A stretch of DNA of 5,412 nt from the NCBI GenBank assembly GCA_021157645.1, contig JAGGWC010000197.1:1-5412 (forward strand). The letters run 5' to 3'. The notes below the pieces were generated by a model that was not told where the DNA came from, did no database searches, and saw only the letters and a program-made list of their open reading frames with translations. This document shows, in pieces, positions 1 to 5,412 of the stretch (positions are counted from its first letter, which is position 1; every line of letters starts with the position of its first letter). The position numbers and the translations under genes were made by a program. Source of the stretch: Candidatus Cloacimonadota bacterium (GTDB taxonomy: Bacteria > Cloacimonadota > Cloacimonadia > Cloacimonadales > TCS61).

Positions 1-1
1 T

Positions 2-127
2 GCCGTAATGTATGAAGGTAATTTTACAGGGATATTCAATAATGGAGATCATTCATTAGAAGAAATCGGCTTAATGATGAGCGGATGCACCGAAGAAGAA
101 GCAGTGAAGGAGATGAGCAATGTTTAA
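2..127 (+). CDS. Sugar/nucleoside-type double ABC ATPase, C-terminal fragment (5' end outside window)
   Basis: Only the last 41 codons are visible, open from the window edge to the TAA at 125-127. The peptide begins AVMYEGNFTGIF and continues to EEIGLMMSG. This matches the end of the second nucleotide-binding half of BMP-associated double ATPases (YufO/NupO type), where a 'RIAVxYEG' strand is followed by a 'xxLGxLMAG' helix. The complete ATPase downstream ends in the same way (AVIYEGQILDIL ... LGLLMAG), which supports the call. The gene overlaps the next permease gene by 8 bp, so the two are almost certainly co-transcribed and translationally coupled. It would supply ATP-driven power to the permease pair at 120-2101. 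All catalytic motifs lie upstream of the window, so activity cannot be judged. Confidence 0.85.
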   Translation, partial: AVMYEGNFTGIFNNGDHSLEEIGLMMSGCTEEEAVKEMSNV

Positions 128-1178
128 GATAAAACTGGAACAAAAAGAGAGAGTATCAAAAAGAGAAGAACTCATTATCACGCTTTCTGCCATTGGAATT
201 GCCTTTGTTCTTTCCGGTATTTTCATCGCCTTAAATGGCGTAAACCCATTTGTTGCTTTATGGAAAGTAATAACATCTGCCCTTGGCTCTCCTTATGGTA
301 TTTCTGAAACTCTTGTAAAAGCTATTCCACTTATCTTCACTGGATTATCGGTAGCAATTGCTCTGAATAGTAAATTATGGAATATTGGTGCAGAAGGACA
401 GCTTTTCTTTGGGGCAACTCTGGCAACTGCATTTATTATCTATGGTCCGGTTCTTCCAAAACCCTTAGAGATAACAGTTCTCATCATTCTAGGAGCCATT
501 GGTGGTGCATTATGGGCTGCAATACCGGCACTCTTAAAAATTAAATTTAAAATGAACGAAGTGATCTCAACTTTATTACTCAATTATGTAGCTATTAATA
601 TTGCAGATTACTTCCTGTTCGGTCCATGGAAAGGAAAAGATAATTTTCCATATACACCGGAATTTCCACCAGAAGCCAGATTCAGCAGAATTGGATTTGG
701 TCGAGTTCATGCTGGATTAATCCTTGCTTTGGTGTTAGTTGTCCTATTGTATATTTTGATTTATCATACAAAAACCGGTTATAAAATGCGTTTAACCGGA
801 TCCAGCTTGAAAGCTGCGAAATATGCCGGGATCAATATTAAGAAAACCATGTTTATGGTATTTCTTATGAGTGGTGCATTGGCTGGGTTAGCCGGAGTAA
901 GTCAGATTTGCGGGATCGAATACAAACTCCATCAACACATCTCTACAGGTTATGGTTATACCGGGATCATCGTTGCTTGGCTGGCTAGGACCAATCCATT
1001 TATAATTGTTATCTTTGCCATTTTTCTCAGTATACTCTTGAAAGGTGCAGATTCATTGCAAATTGCCATGCGGTTACCGGCTGCTGTTGGCGTAGTGATG
1101 CAAGCTCTTATCCTGTTTGCAATTTTGGGAAGTGAGCTCTTTAAAAATTACAATGTCAAACTCATCAGGGGGAAATAA
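120..1178 (+). CDS. ABC transporter permease, BPD_transp_2 family, YufP/NupP-like (cassette 1)
   Basis: A 352-residue inner-membrane permease, normal length for the first permease of BMP-type nucleoside importers. A charged cytoplasmic N-terminus (to about residue 16) precedes roughly eight to ten hydrophobic segments, for example about 17-38, 67-83, 117-137, 197-215, 243-262, 294-309 and 321-340. Family motifs seen are NIGAEGQ (88-94), NEVISTLLLNY (146-156), a cytoplasmic coupling-loop-like KAAKYAGI (231-238) and GYTGIIVAWLARTNP (279-293). The ATG at 120 is supported by AAGGAG at 107-112, seven bases upstream. The start lies inside the end of the upstream ATPase gene (8-bp overlap), and the stop codon shares one base with the next start, as expected in a tight operon. 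It should pair with permease 2 to form the membrane channel. Family membership is firm; the substrate (nucleoside or purine-like) is inferred from the family and from the neighbouring BMP protein. Confidence 0.93.
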   Translation: MFKIKLEQKERVSKREELIITLSAIGIAFVLSGIFIALNGVNPFVALWKVITSALGSPYGISETLVKAIPLIFTGLSVAIALNSKLWNIGAEGQLFFGATLATAFIIYGPVLPKPLEITVLIILGAIGGALWAAIPALLKIKFKMNEVISTLLLNYVAINIADYFLFGPWKGKDNFPYTPEFPPEARFSRIGFGRVHAGLILALVLVVLLYILIYHTKTGYKMRLTGSSLKAAKYAGINIKKTMFMVFLMSGALAGLAGVSQICGIEYKLHQHISTGYGYTGIIVAWLARTNPFIIVIFAIFLSILLKGADSLQIAMRLPAAVGVVMQALILFAILGSELFKNYNVKLIRGK

Positions 1179-2101
1179 TGAACGATATTATTACAATTCT
1201 ATATGCTGCAATTGCCAGCGGGACAATAATACTTTATGCAACGATTGGTGAGATCATTACGGAACGTTCTGGCATACTTAATCTTGGTGTGGAAGGTATA
1301 ATGTTAATGGGCGCTTTCTTTGGATTCTATGTTGCATACACAACTGAAAGCCTGATCTTAGCAATTTTAGGAGCTGCAGTTATTGGTGGATTGATGGGCT
1401 TGATTCACGCATTTATGACAATTACATTGCAGGCAAACCAGGTTGTATCAGGACTTGCCCTCACAATGTTCGGTACAGGAGCAAGCGCATTTTTTGGTGT
1501 AAGTATGGTTGGCAAAACTTTAAAGACATCTTTTGATGTTATTCCAATTCCTCTTTTAAGCAAAATACCAATACTGGGAGAAGTACTATTCAATCATAAC
1601 ATTTTGGTCTATTTTGCTTTTATACTACCTGTTATTATCTGGTTTATTTTCAATAGAACTAGATGGGGACTCGCTCTGCGAAGCAGCGGAGAAGAACCTC
1701 TTTCCAGCGAGATCATGGGTATAAAAGTAATCAAAATCCGTTATATCGCTACTATCGTTGGTGGTGTTTTCATCGGGATTAGTGGTGCTTATCTTTCAGT
1801 TGCTTATTCCAGATTATGGGTAGAAGGCATGACAGCAGGTAAAGGTTGGATAACAATTGCATTAGTTATTTTTGCAAATTGGAATCCACTTATTGCTTAT
1901 GGTGGTGCATACCTTTTTGGAGGATTAACTCAACTTGGGCTTAATCTACAAAAATTCAATATCCCATTCCCAATTATTCTACTTAAGAGTATTCCATATG
2001 TTTTCACATTATTATTCTTATTATTTATTTCTATAAAAGGGAAGAGATCAAATTTACCAAAAGCTCTGGGTGAATCATATTTCAGAGAAAGCAGAGGATG
2101 A
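1178..2101 (+). CDS. ABC transporter permease, BPD_transp_2 family, YufQ/NupQ-like (cassette 1)
   Basis: A 307-residue integral membrane protein, the shorter second permease of the pair and typical in length for YufQ-like proteins. Diagnostic motifs are ITERSGILNLGVEGIMLMGA (27-46), NQVVSGLALTMFG (87-99), a coupling-loop-like stretch LRSSGEEPLSSEIMGI (167-182) and the late-family motif GKGWITIALVIFANWNP (221-237). Most of the rest is hydrophobic, with a basic cytoplasmic tail from about residue 287. The start overlaps the previous stop in a TAATG junction (one shared base), and a G-rich ribosome binding site, AGGGGGA at 1167-1173, lies four bases upstream. It would form a heterodimer with the 120-1178 permease and be driven by the ATPase whose end opens the window. 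It is the last gene of cassette 1; a 129-bp non-coding gap follows. I see no clear T-tracted terminator directly after it, so read-through into the binding-protein gene is possible. Confidence 0.93.
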   Translation: MNDIITILYAAIASGTIILYATIGEIITERSGILNLGVEGIMLMGAFFGFYVAYTTESLILAILGAAVIGGLMGLIHAFMTITLQANQVVSGLALTMFGTGASAFFGVSMVGKTLKTSFDVIPIPLLSKIPILGEVLFNHNILVYFAFILPVIIWFIFNRTRWGLALRSSGEEPLSSEIMGIKVIKIRYIATIVGGVFIGISGAYLSVAYSRLWVEGMTAGKGWITIALVIFANWNPLIAYGGAYLFGGLTQLGLNLQKFNIPFPIILLKSIPYVFTLLFLLFISIKGKRSNLPKALGESYFRESRG

Positions 2102-2131
2102 TCTTTATAAATATATAGATTTTCAAATTTC

Positions 2132-2150
2132 TAAACCGGTTTAAGGTTTA
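2132..2150. repeat. Perfect 12-bp palindrome TAAACCGGTTTA with an extra GGTTTA copy
   Basis: TAAACCGGTTTA at 2132-2143 is a perfect palindrome. A second GGTTTA follows at 2145-2150, so TAAACC can also pair across a 7-base loop as an RNA hairpin. Even palindromes with a central CG are common among LacI-family operators, so a regulator site is a plausible reading, but no regulator gene is in view. It sits 88 bp before the start of the binding-protein gene. Confidence 0.45.
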
Positions 2151-2171
2151 TTCCGATATTGTTTGTCGGAA
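2151..2171 (+). repeat. Inverted repeat TTCCGA/TCGGAA, 9-base loop
   Basis: TTCCGA at 2151-2156 and TCGGAA at 2166-2171 are exact reverse complements, separated by nine bases. It abuts the preceding palindrome and the following one. The six-pair stem is not followed by a T-run, so it is not a convincing intrinsic terminator. It could be a weak 3' mRNA-end structure for cassette 1 or part of a regulatory array. Confidence 0.4.
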
Positions 2172-2183
2172 GTACCAGGTACT
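2171..2183. promoter_or_regulatory. Candidate operator: palindrome AGTACC-A-GGTACT
   Basis: This is a 13-bp dyad with six-base arms that are perfect reverse complements around one central base. The one-base spacer rules out an RNA hairpin with full arms, so a dimeric DNA-binding protein is the more natural reading. It lies 9-21 bp upstream of a TATAAG box at 2192-2197, where a -35 element would be expected, so a bound protein could block or replace -35 recognition. The dyad is seen directly; the operator role is inferred. Confidence 0.4.
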
Positions 2184-2191
2184 ATCTAACG

Positions 2192-2197
2192 TATAAG
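2192..2197 (+). promoter_or_regulatory. Possible -10 box (TATAAG) for the binding-protein gene
   Basis: TATAAG matches the bacterial -10 consensus TATAAT at five of six bases. It is placed so that transcription would begin near 2204, leaving a leader of about 27 bases before the ATG at 2231. No good -35 hexamer lies 16-18 bp upstream; that space is taken by the AGTACC/GGTACT dyad. In AT-rich DNA such a box can arise by chance, and if the host uses a Bacteroidota-type sigma factor the consensus would differ. Confidence 0.25.
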
Positions 2198-2230
2198 AAG
2201 GCTTTGTTTTTTTAACCCAAGGAGAATTTT

Positions 2231-3232
2231 ATGAGAAGTATTAGAGTAGTGTCTGTTTTTATGGTAATTTTTCTTCTATTTAGCGTAATATCATACGCCC
2301 AAGAAAGTGAATTAAAAATTACTGAGAAAGTTAAGATCGCATTGATCATTCCAAGCACCATTGACGATATGGCTTGGAGCCAGATTATGTATGAAGGAAT
2401 TAAAGCCGTTCAAAAAAAATACGGTGAAGACAAAATTGAAATTGAAGTTAGTGAACGCCTTTGGAATGCTGTTGATGCTGGTAGTGCTATCAGACAATAT
2501 GCAAGTCAGGGCTTTGACATTGTAATTGCTCACGGTGCACAGTATCAAAGTGTACTCGATGAAGTTGCACCGGATTTTCCAAAAACATCTTTTGCCTATG
2601 GTACTGGTTTTGCAACTAACCATCCAAATATTTTTGCCTATGATCCTCAAGCTCAGCAAGGTGCTTATCTACTTGGTGTTATGGCTGGGTTAAAAACAAA
2701 AACCAATATTGTTGGAATTGTAGGTCCGGTTAAAGCTGGCGATGCGATCAAATATAATATAGGATTTGAAAAAGGTGTAAAAGCTGTTAATCCCGAAGCT
2801 GCTGTAAGAGTTGCTTATACCGGAAGTTTTGGTGATCTTGTTGCTGCAGGTGAAATTGCACGTACACATATTAAAGCCGGAGCAGACGTTCTTAGTGGAT
2901 CAGCTCAGCAATGCGTTGGAGCAATAAGAGTTGCTTCTGAATTTGAGGGCGTACTTTGGTTATCATCAGATATGGATCAAAGTTCCATAGCTCCACAAAC
3001 CGTTCTTGCCTCTCAATCTTACAAATTTGATGATGTGATAGAAAACATTATTGCTTATCGTCAAAAAGGTATTGTGGGCGGAAAACATCTTGAACTTACA
3101 CTTGGAAACGACTTCCTTGAAATAATTTACAATCCGAAATTAGCATCTGTATTAACTCCAGAGATGATGGAAATTATTAATGAAGCAAAATCAAATATCA
3201 TTAGCGGAGAGATCAAGGTAGAATTGAAATAG
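2231..3232 (+). CDS. Periplasmic BMP-family (Med/PnrA-like) substrate-binding protein
   Basis: A 333-residue solute-binding protein of the basic-membrane-protein family, whose studied members bind nucleosides or purines. A signal peptide is clear: basic MRSIR, a hydrophobic core (about 6-20) and a likely cut after SYA (residue 23). There is no lipobox cysteine, so the mature protein should be free in the periplasm, unlike Gram-positive or spirochaete BMP lipoproteins. Family blocks in order are KIALIIP (35-41), DDMAWSQIMYEG (45-56), GFDIVIAHG (94-102), QQGAYLLGVMAG (142-153), NIVGIVGP (159-166), GFEKGVKAVNP (178-188), GADVLSGSA (217-225) and LWLSSDMDQ (242-250). The 'AW' in the second block resembles the tryptophan-bearing proteobacterial subgroup more than the 'SFN' form of PnrA. 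The start is supported by AAGGAG at 2219-2224, six bases before the ATG. A strong terminator follows the TAG stop, and the matching ATPase and permease come next. Family is firm; exact ligand is unknown. Confidence 0.92.
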   Translation: MRSIRVVSVFMVIFLLFSVISYAQESELKITEKVKIALIIPSTIDDMAWSQIMYEGIKAVQKKYGEDKIEIEVSERLWNAVDAGSAIRQYASQGFDIVIAHGAQYQSVLDEVAPDFPKTSFAYGTGFATNHPNIFAYDPQAQQGAYLLGVMAGLKTKTNIVGIVGPVKAGDAIKYNIGFEKGVKAVNPEAAVRVAYTGSFGDLVAAGEIARTHIKAGADVLSGSAQQCVGAIRVASEFEGVLWLSSDMDQSSIAPQTVLASQSYKFDDVIENIIAYRQKGIVGGKHLELTLGNDFLEIIYNPKLASVLTPEMMEIINEAKSNIISGEIKVELK

Positions 3233-3252
3233 TATCAATTTACTTTATAATT

Positions 3253-3297
3253 AAACTTGAGTTAAGTTAACAACTGTTAGCTTAACTTGAGTTTTTT
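3253..3297 (+). terminator. Strong intrinsic terminator after the binding-protein gene
   Basis: A near-perfect hairpin: the 14-base arms at 3253-3266 and 3281-3294 pair throughout, with two G-U wobbles. The pairing continues inward by five more pairs (one of them G-U), leaving a four-base loop, AACT, at 3272-3275. The six Ts at 3292-3297 overlap the 3' arm and form the T-tract. The hairpin starts 20 bases after the stop codon at 3230-3232. Such structures between a binding-protein gene and the rest of an importer operon commonly let the binding protein be made in excess, by partial termination and by protecting the upstream mRNA end. The stem is AU-rich, so efficiency is uncertain. Confidence 0.85.
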
Positions 3298-3315
3298 ATA
3301 AACCCGGAATATTAA
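3287..3315 (+). promoter_or_regulatory. Possible sigma70-like promoter for the ATPase gene (TTGAGT-17-TATTAA)
   Basis: TTGAGT at 3287-3292 and TATTAA at 3310-3315 are spaced by 17 bases, each matching the sigma70 consensus at four of six positions. The -35 part lies inside the terminator's 3' arm. It would start transcription near 3322, about 20 bases before the ATG. If the terminator is efficient, the ATPase and permease genes need such a promoter; if it leaks, they do not. AT-rich DNA gives many chance matches of this quality. Confidence 0.2.
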
Positions 3316-3342
3316 TTTCTCTCAATATTTTAAGGAATAACT

Positions 3343-4875
3343 ATGTCAGAAATTATCAGAAAATTAGAATTGCGAAAGATTACAAAAAAATTTCCTGGAG
3401 TTCTTGCTTGCAATAATATTGATATTCAACTGAGATCTGGAGAAATTCTGGCTTTACTTGGTGAAAATGGCGCTGGGAAAACAACTTTGATGAATGTCCT
3501 ATTCGGACTCTATCAACCTGAACACGGAGAGATTTTTATCAATGATAAACAAGTAATCATCAATTCCCCAAGTACAGCCTTCAAATATGGTATTGGAATG
3601 GTTCATCAACATTTTATGCTGGTTCCAAACCTTACTGTAGTAGAAAATATAGCTTTAGGTCTTTTGGGCAAAAGAATTTTCAAATTAAACCTAAGTGAGG
3701 TCAGAAACAAAATACTTGAAGTATCAAAATTATATGGACTCTCGGTTAATCCCGATGCATATATTTGGCAATTGAGTGTAGGTGAACAACAACGTGTTGA
3801 GCTTATTAAGGTTCTCTGTTTGGGAGCAAATTTATTAATTTTAGATGAACCTACCGCAGCACTTACTCCGCAAGAAACAGATGAACTGATAATTCTGCTA
3901 AAGAAAATGGCGGAGAATGATCACTCAATCATATTCATCAGCCATAAACTTAACGAGGTGAAAGCTGTAAGTAACAGGGTTTGCGTGCTTAGAAACGGTT
4001 CTCTTGTTTATGAAGGTGAAACAAAAGAACATTCAGTTTCTACTCTTGCCGAAAAAATGGCAGGTCGAGAAATCTCAATGCCAACTCTAAAAGAAAAATC
4101 TAAGGCAACTACACCAATTTTAGAGATCAAGAACGTATTTGCCAAAGGCAACAAAGGGACAATGGCATTAGATGGTTTTTCTTTAACTGTAAATAAAGGA
4201 GAAATTGTTGGAATTGCAGGAGTTTCCGGCAACGGTCAAAAAGAATTGGCAGATGTAATAAATGGAATTGCTCATATCGAGAGCGGAAAAATTTTATTAC
4301 ATAACGAAGAGATCACAAATAAGTCTCCTCAAAAAATTATTAATAAAGGAATAGGCTATATCCCTGAAGACAGGATACACGAGGGAACGATTCCATCTTT
4401 CTCTGTAAAAGAAAATATTATTATGAAAGATTACAACAAGGCTCCTTTATCAAAGAACTTATTTTTACAAAATAAAATTATCGAAGATTATTCAATAGAA
4501 TTAATTAAGAATTTCGATATTAAATGCCCGAATAATAAAACTTCTTGCGGCAGTCTTTCCGGTGGAAATGTGCAGAAAGTTATTCTGGCACGGGAGTTAT
4601 CCCGAAAACCAAAGATGCTCATCGCTTCATATCCAATTAGGGGATTAGACATCGGAGCTGCAGAATATGTTCATGAGCAACTTTTAGAAGCACGTAAAGA
4701 AGATGTAGGTATCTTGCTTATTTCTGAAGAACTTGATGAATTATTAGATATCTGTGATAGAATTGCCGTTATTTATGAAGGACAAATCCTTGATATTTTA
4801 GACCGCGATATTGCTACAAAATCAAAATTAGGACTACTAATGGCAGGAATTAAAGATGAAGAAAAAGTTATATAA
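3343..4875 (+). CDS. Double ABC ATPase of BMP-type nucleoside/purine importer (YufO/NupO-like)
   Basis: A 510-residue cytoplasmic ATPase with two fused nucleotide-binding domains, the normal length and build for this family. Domain 1 (about 6-245) has a complete motif set: Walker A GENGAGKTT (40-48), Q-loop Gln89 in GMVHQHFML, signature LSVGEQQ (144-150), Walker B LLILDEP (164-170) and H-loop His201. Domain 2 (about 258-503) is degenerate in the family's usual way. Its Walker A position reads GVSGNGQKE (293-301), without the lysine-threonine pair, its signature LSGGNVQK (405-412) is intact, the Walker B region reads IASYPIRGLD (427-436) without the catalytic Asp-Glu, and the H-loop position is replaced in SEELDE (461-466). 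One composite ATP site should therefore be catalytic. GYIPEDRIHEG (338-348) is a further family mark. AAGGA at 3332-3336, six bases upstream, supports the ATG. The gene follows the BMP gene across a terminator and overlaps the permease by 20 bp. Confidence 0.95.
   Translation: MSEIIRKLELRKITKKFPGVLACNNIDIQLRSGEILALLGENGAGKTTLMNVLFGLYQPEHGEIFINDKQVIINSPSTAFKYGIGMVHQHFMLVPNLTVVENIALGLLGKRIFKLNLSEVRNKILEVSKLYGLSVNPDAYIWQLSVGEQQRVELIKVLCLGANLLILDEPTAALTPQETDELIILLKKMAENDHSIIFISHKLNEVKAVSNRVCVLRNGSLVYEGETKEHSVSTLAEKMAGREISMPTLKEKSKATTPILEIKNVFAKGNKGTMALDGFSLTVNKGEIVGIAGVSGNGQKELADVINGIAHIESGKILLHNEEITNKSPQKIINKGIGYIPEDRIHEGTIPSFSVKENIIMKDYNKAPLSKNLFLQNKIIEDYSIELIKNFDIKCPNNKTSCGSLSGGNVQKVILARELSRKPKMLIASYPIRGLDIGAAEYVHEQLLEARKEDVGILLISEELDELLDICDRIAVIYEGQILDILDRDIATKSKLGLLMAGIKDEEKVI
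4845..4849 (+). promoter_or_regulatory. Ribosome binding site fixing the start of the second YufP-like permease
   Basis: AGGAA at 4845-4849 lies six bases before the ATG at 4856 and is inside the ATPase coding sequence. It decides the start. The only other nearby ATG, at 4875 in a TAATG junction with the ATPase stop, is in a different frame and closes after seven codons at 4896-4898, so it cannot be the permease start. Confidence 0.6.
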
Positions 4876-5412
4876 TGAAACTATTTATCGACTATTGATC
4901 ATTGTTGTTGCAATTTTCTCAGCACTTTTTGTTGGGGCGATATTACTTCTCATAGCCAAAACAAATCCTCTTAAAGCCTACTATATAATGTTTACAGAAC
5001 CCTTAAGTGGAAAATTTGGCTTAACTGAAATACTGGTTCGAGCTGCACCTTTAATGCTGGTTGGATTAGGAATAGCTATTGCATTCAGAAGCGGAATTAT
5101 AAACATTGGTGGCGAAGGACAAATTCTAATTGGAGCAATTTTTGGAACTTTTATAGCACTTTCATTTCCTGATCTTCCTACATATATTCTTTTACCATTT
5201 ATATTCATTGCCAGTTTTATTGGAGGTGCAATTTGGGGTGGAATTGCCGGTTGGATGAAAGCCTATCTCTCCGTAAATGAAATCTTGAGTACAATCATGC
5301 TGAATTATATTGCTTTTCAGGTTTATATGTTTCTCATTCGGGGACCAATGATCGATCCTAAGGAAGTATCTTACGGAACAGGTGTTCCTCAAACAGCATT
5401 AATTAGTAAAAA
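4856..5412 (+). CDS. ABC transporter permease, BPD_transp_2 family, YufP/NupP-like (cassette 2), 3' end outside window
   Basis: The first 185 codons of a permease that runs off the window; the full protein should be near 350 residues. The N-terminus is basic (MKKKLYNETIYR), followed by a long hydrophobic segment at about 13-34. Family motifs are LVRAAPLMLVGLGIAIAF (60-77), NIGGEGQ (83-89) and NEILSTIMLNY (141-151). The last two align with NIGAEGQ and NEVISTLLLNY of the cassette 1 permease. Over one ungapped 42-residue block (here 57-98, there 62-103) I count 21 identities, so the two are divergent paralogues. The start lies inside the ATPase gene, giving a 20-bp overlap and implying translational coupling. 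It should form the channel with a YufQ-like partner expected just downstream of the window. Confidence 0.9.
   Translation, partial: MKKKLYNETIYRLLIIVVAIFSALFVGAILLLIAKTNPLKAYYIMFTEPLSGKFGLTEILVRAAPLMLVGLGIAIAFRSGIINIGGEGQILIGAIFGTFIALSFPDLPTYILLPFIFIASFIGGAIWGGIAGWMKAYLSVNEILSTIMLNYIAFQVYMFLIRGPMIDPKEVSYGTGVPQTALISK

Noticed and set aside
1405..1593. 62-codon open frame on the minus strand inside permease 2
   Set aside because: It lies wholly within a strongly supported membrane-protein gene on the + strand, has no recognisable domain, and is explained as a shadow of that reading frame.
2102..2230. Riboswitch (such as a purine aptamer) before the binding-protein gene
   Set aside because: The inverted repeats are short and arranged side by side, without an enclosing stem or a three-way junction, and there is no expression-platform terminator. 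I cannot match any purine-riboswitch core.
2312..2659. 115-codon open frame on the minus strand inside the binding-protein gene
   Set aside because: The + strand encodes uninterrupted BMP-family motifs here. The minus-strand product has no family features and looks like composition-driven openness.
3308..3329. Two AATATT copies ten bases apart in the ATPase leader, a possible hairpin
   Set aside because: It is a six-pair all-AU stem in AT-rich DNA, too weak and too likely by chance to call as a regulatory element.
4008..4232. 74-codon minus-strand frame inside the double ATPase
   Set aside because: It overlaps the linker and degenerate Walker A region of the ATPase and has no motif of its own.
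4213..4247. Missing Walker A lysine in the second ATPase domain as a damaged gene
   Set aside because: Degeneration of the second nucleotide-binding half is normal in this family, and the rest of the domain, including its signature motif, is intact.
4875..4898. ATG in the TAATG junction after the ATPase as the permease start
   Set aside because: It encodes only MKLFIDY before a TGA and is out of frame with the permease.
4981..5392. Two minus-strand frames (4981-5208 and 5192-5392) at the right end
   Set aside because: Both are antisense to the YufP-like permease that begins at 4856. They are the only long open frames starting and stopping within that stretch because the real gene runs off the window.

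Overview
The window lies in a same-strand transport locus. It holds parts of two tandem BMP-type (nucleoside/purine) ABC importer cassettes of the kind known as YufNOPQ/NupNOPQ: substrate-binding protein, double ATPase, permease P, permease Q. Every gene is on the + strand and nearly all DNA is coding. The DNA is AT-rich, AAGGAG-like ribosome binding sites precede the genes, and the substrate-binding protein has a cleavable signal peptide without a lipobox. This suggests an AT-rich bacterium with an outer membrane. The general style would fit an FCB-type lineage such as Cloacimonadota, but nothing here proves a taxon.

Layout. Positions 2-127 are the last 41 codons of a double ATPase (cassette 1). 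It overlaps permease 1 (120-1178) by 8 bp, and permease 1 overlaps permease 2 (1178-2101) by 1 bp. A 129-bp intergenic region follows, with a striking cluster of short inverted repeats and a possible promoter. Cassette 2 then begins with a periplasmic BMP-family binding protein (2231-3232). A very good intrinsic-terminator hairpin (3253-3297) separates it from a 510-residue double ATPase (3343-4875). A YufP-type permease follows (4856 to the window edge, 185 codons visible). Its start must be the ATG at 4856, 20 bp inside the ATPase gene; the ATG that overlaps the ATPase stop codon is out of frame and closed after seven codons.

How the parts would work together. The binding protein captures a ligand, probably a nucleoside or purine-like compound, in the periplasm. 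It delivers the ligand to a heterodimer of two BPD_transp_2-type permeases, driven by a fused double ATPase. The two permease sets are clearly paralogous but divergent, so this is an old duplication or two related systems placed side by side, not a recent copy. Whether cassette 1 has its own binding protein cannot be seen; it would lie upstream of the window. The binding protein between the cassettes could serve one or both.

I see no wholly new system, RNA gene, mobile element or CRISPR array. The parts most worth a second look are the inverted-repeat cluster before the binding protein, the terminator inside cassette 2, the tryptophan-type ligand region of the binding protein, and the side-by-side divergent cassettes.
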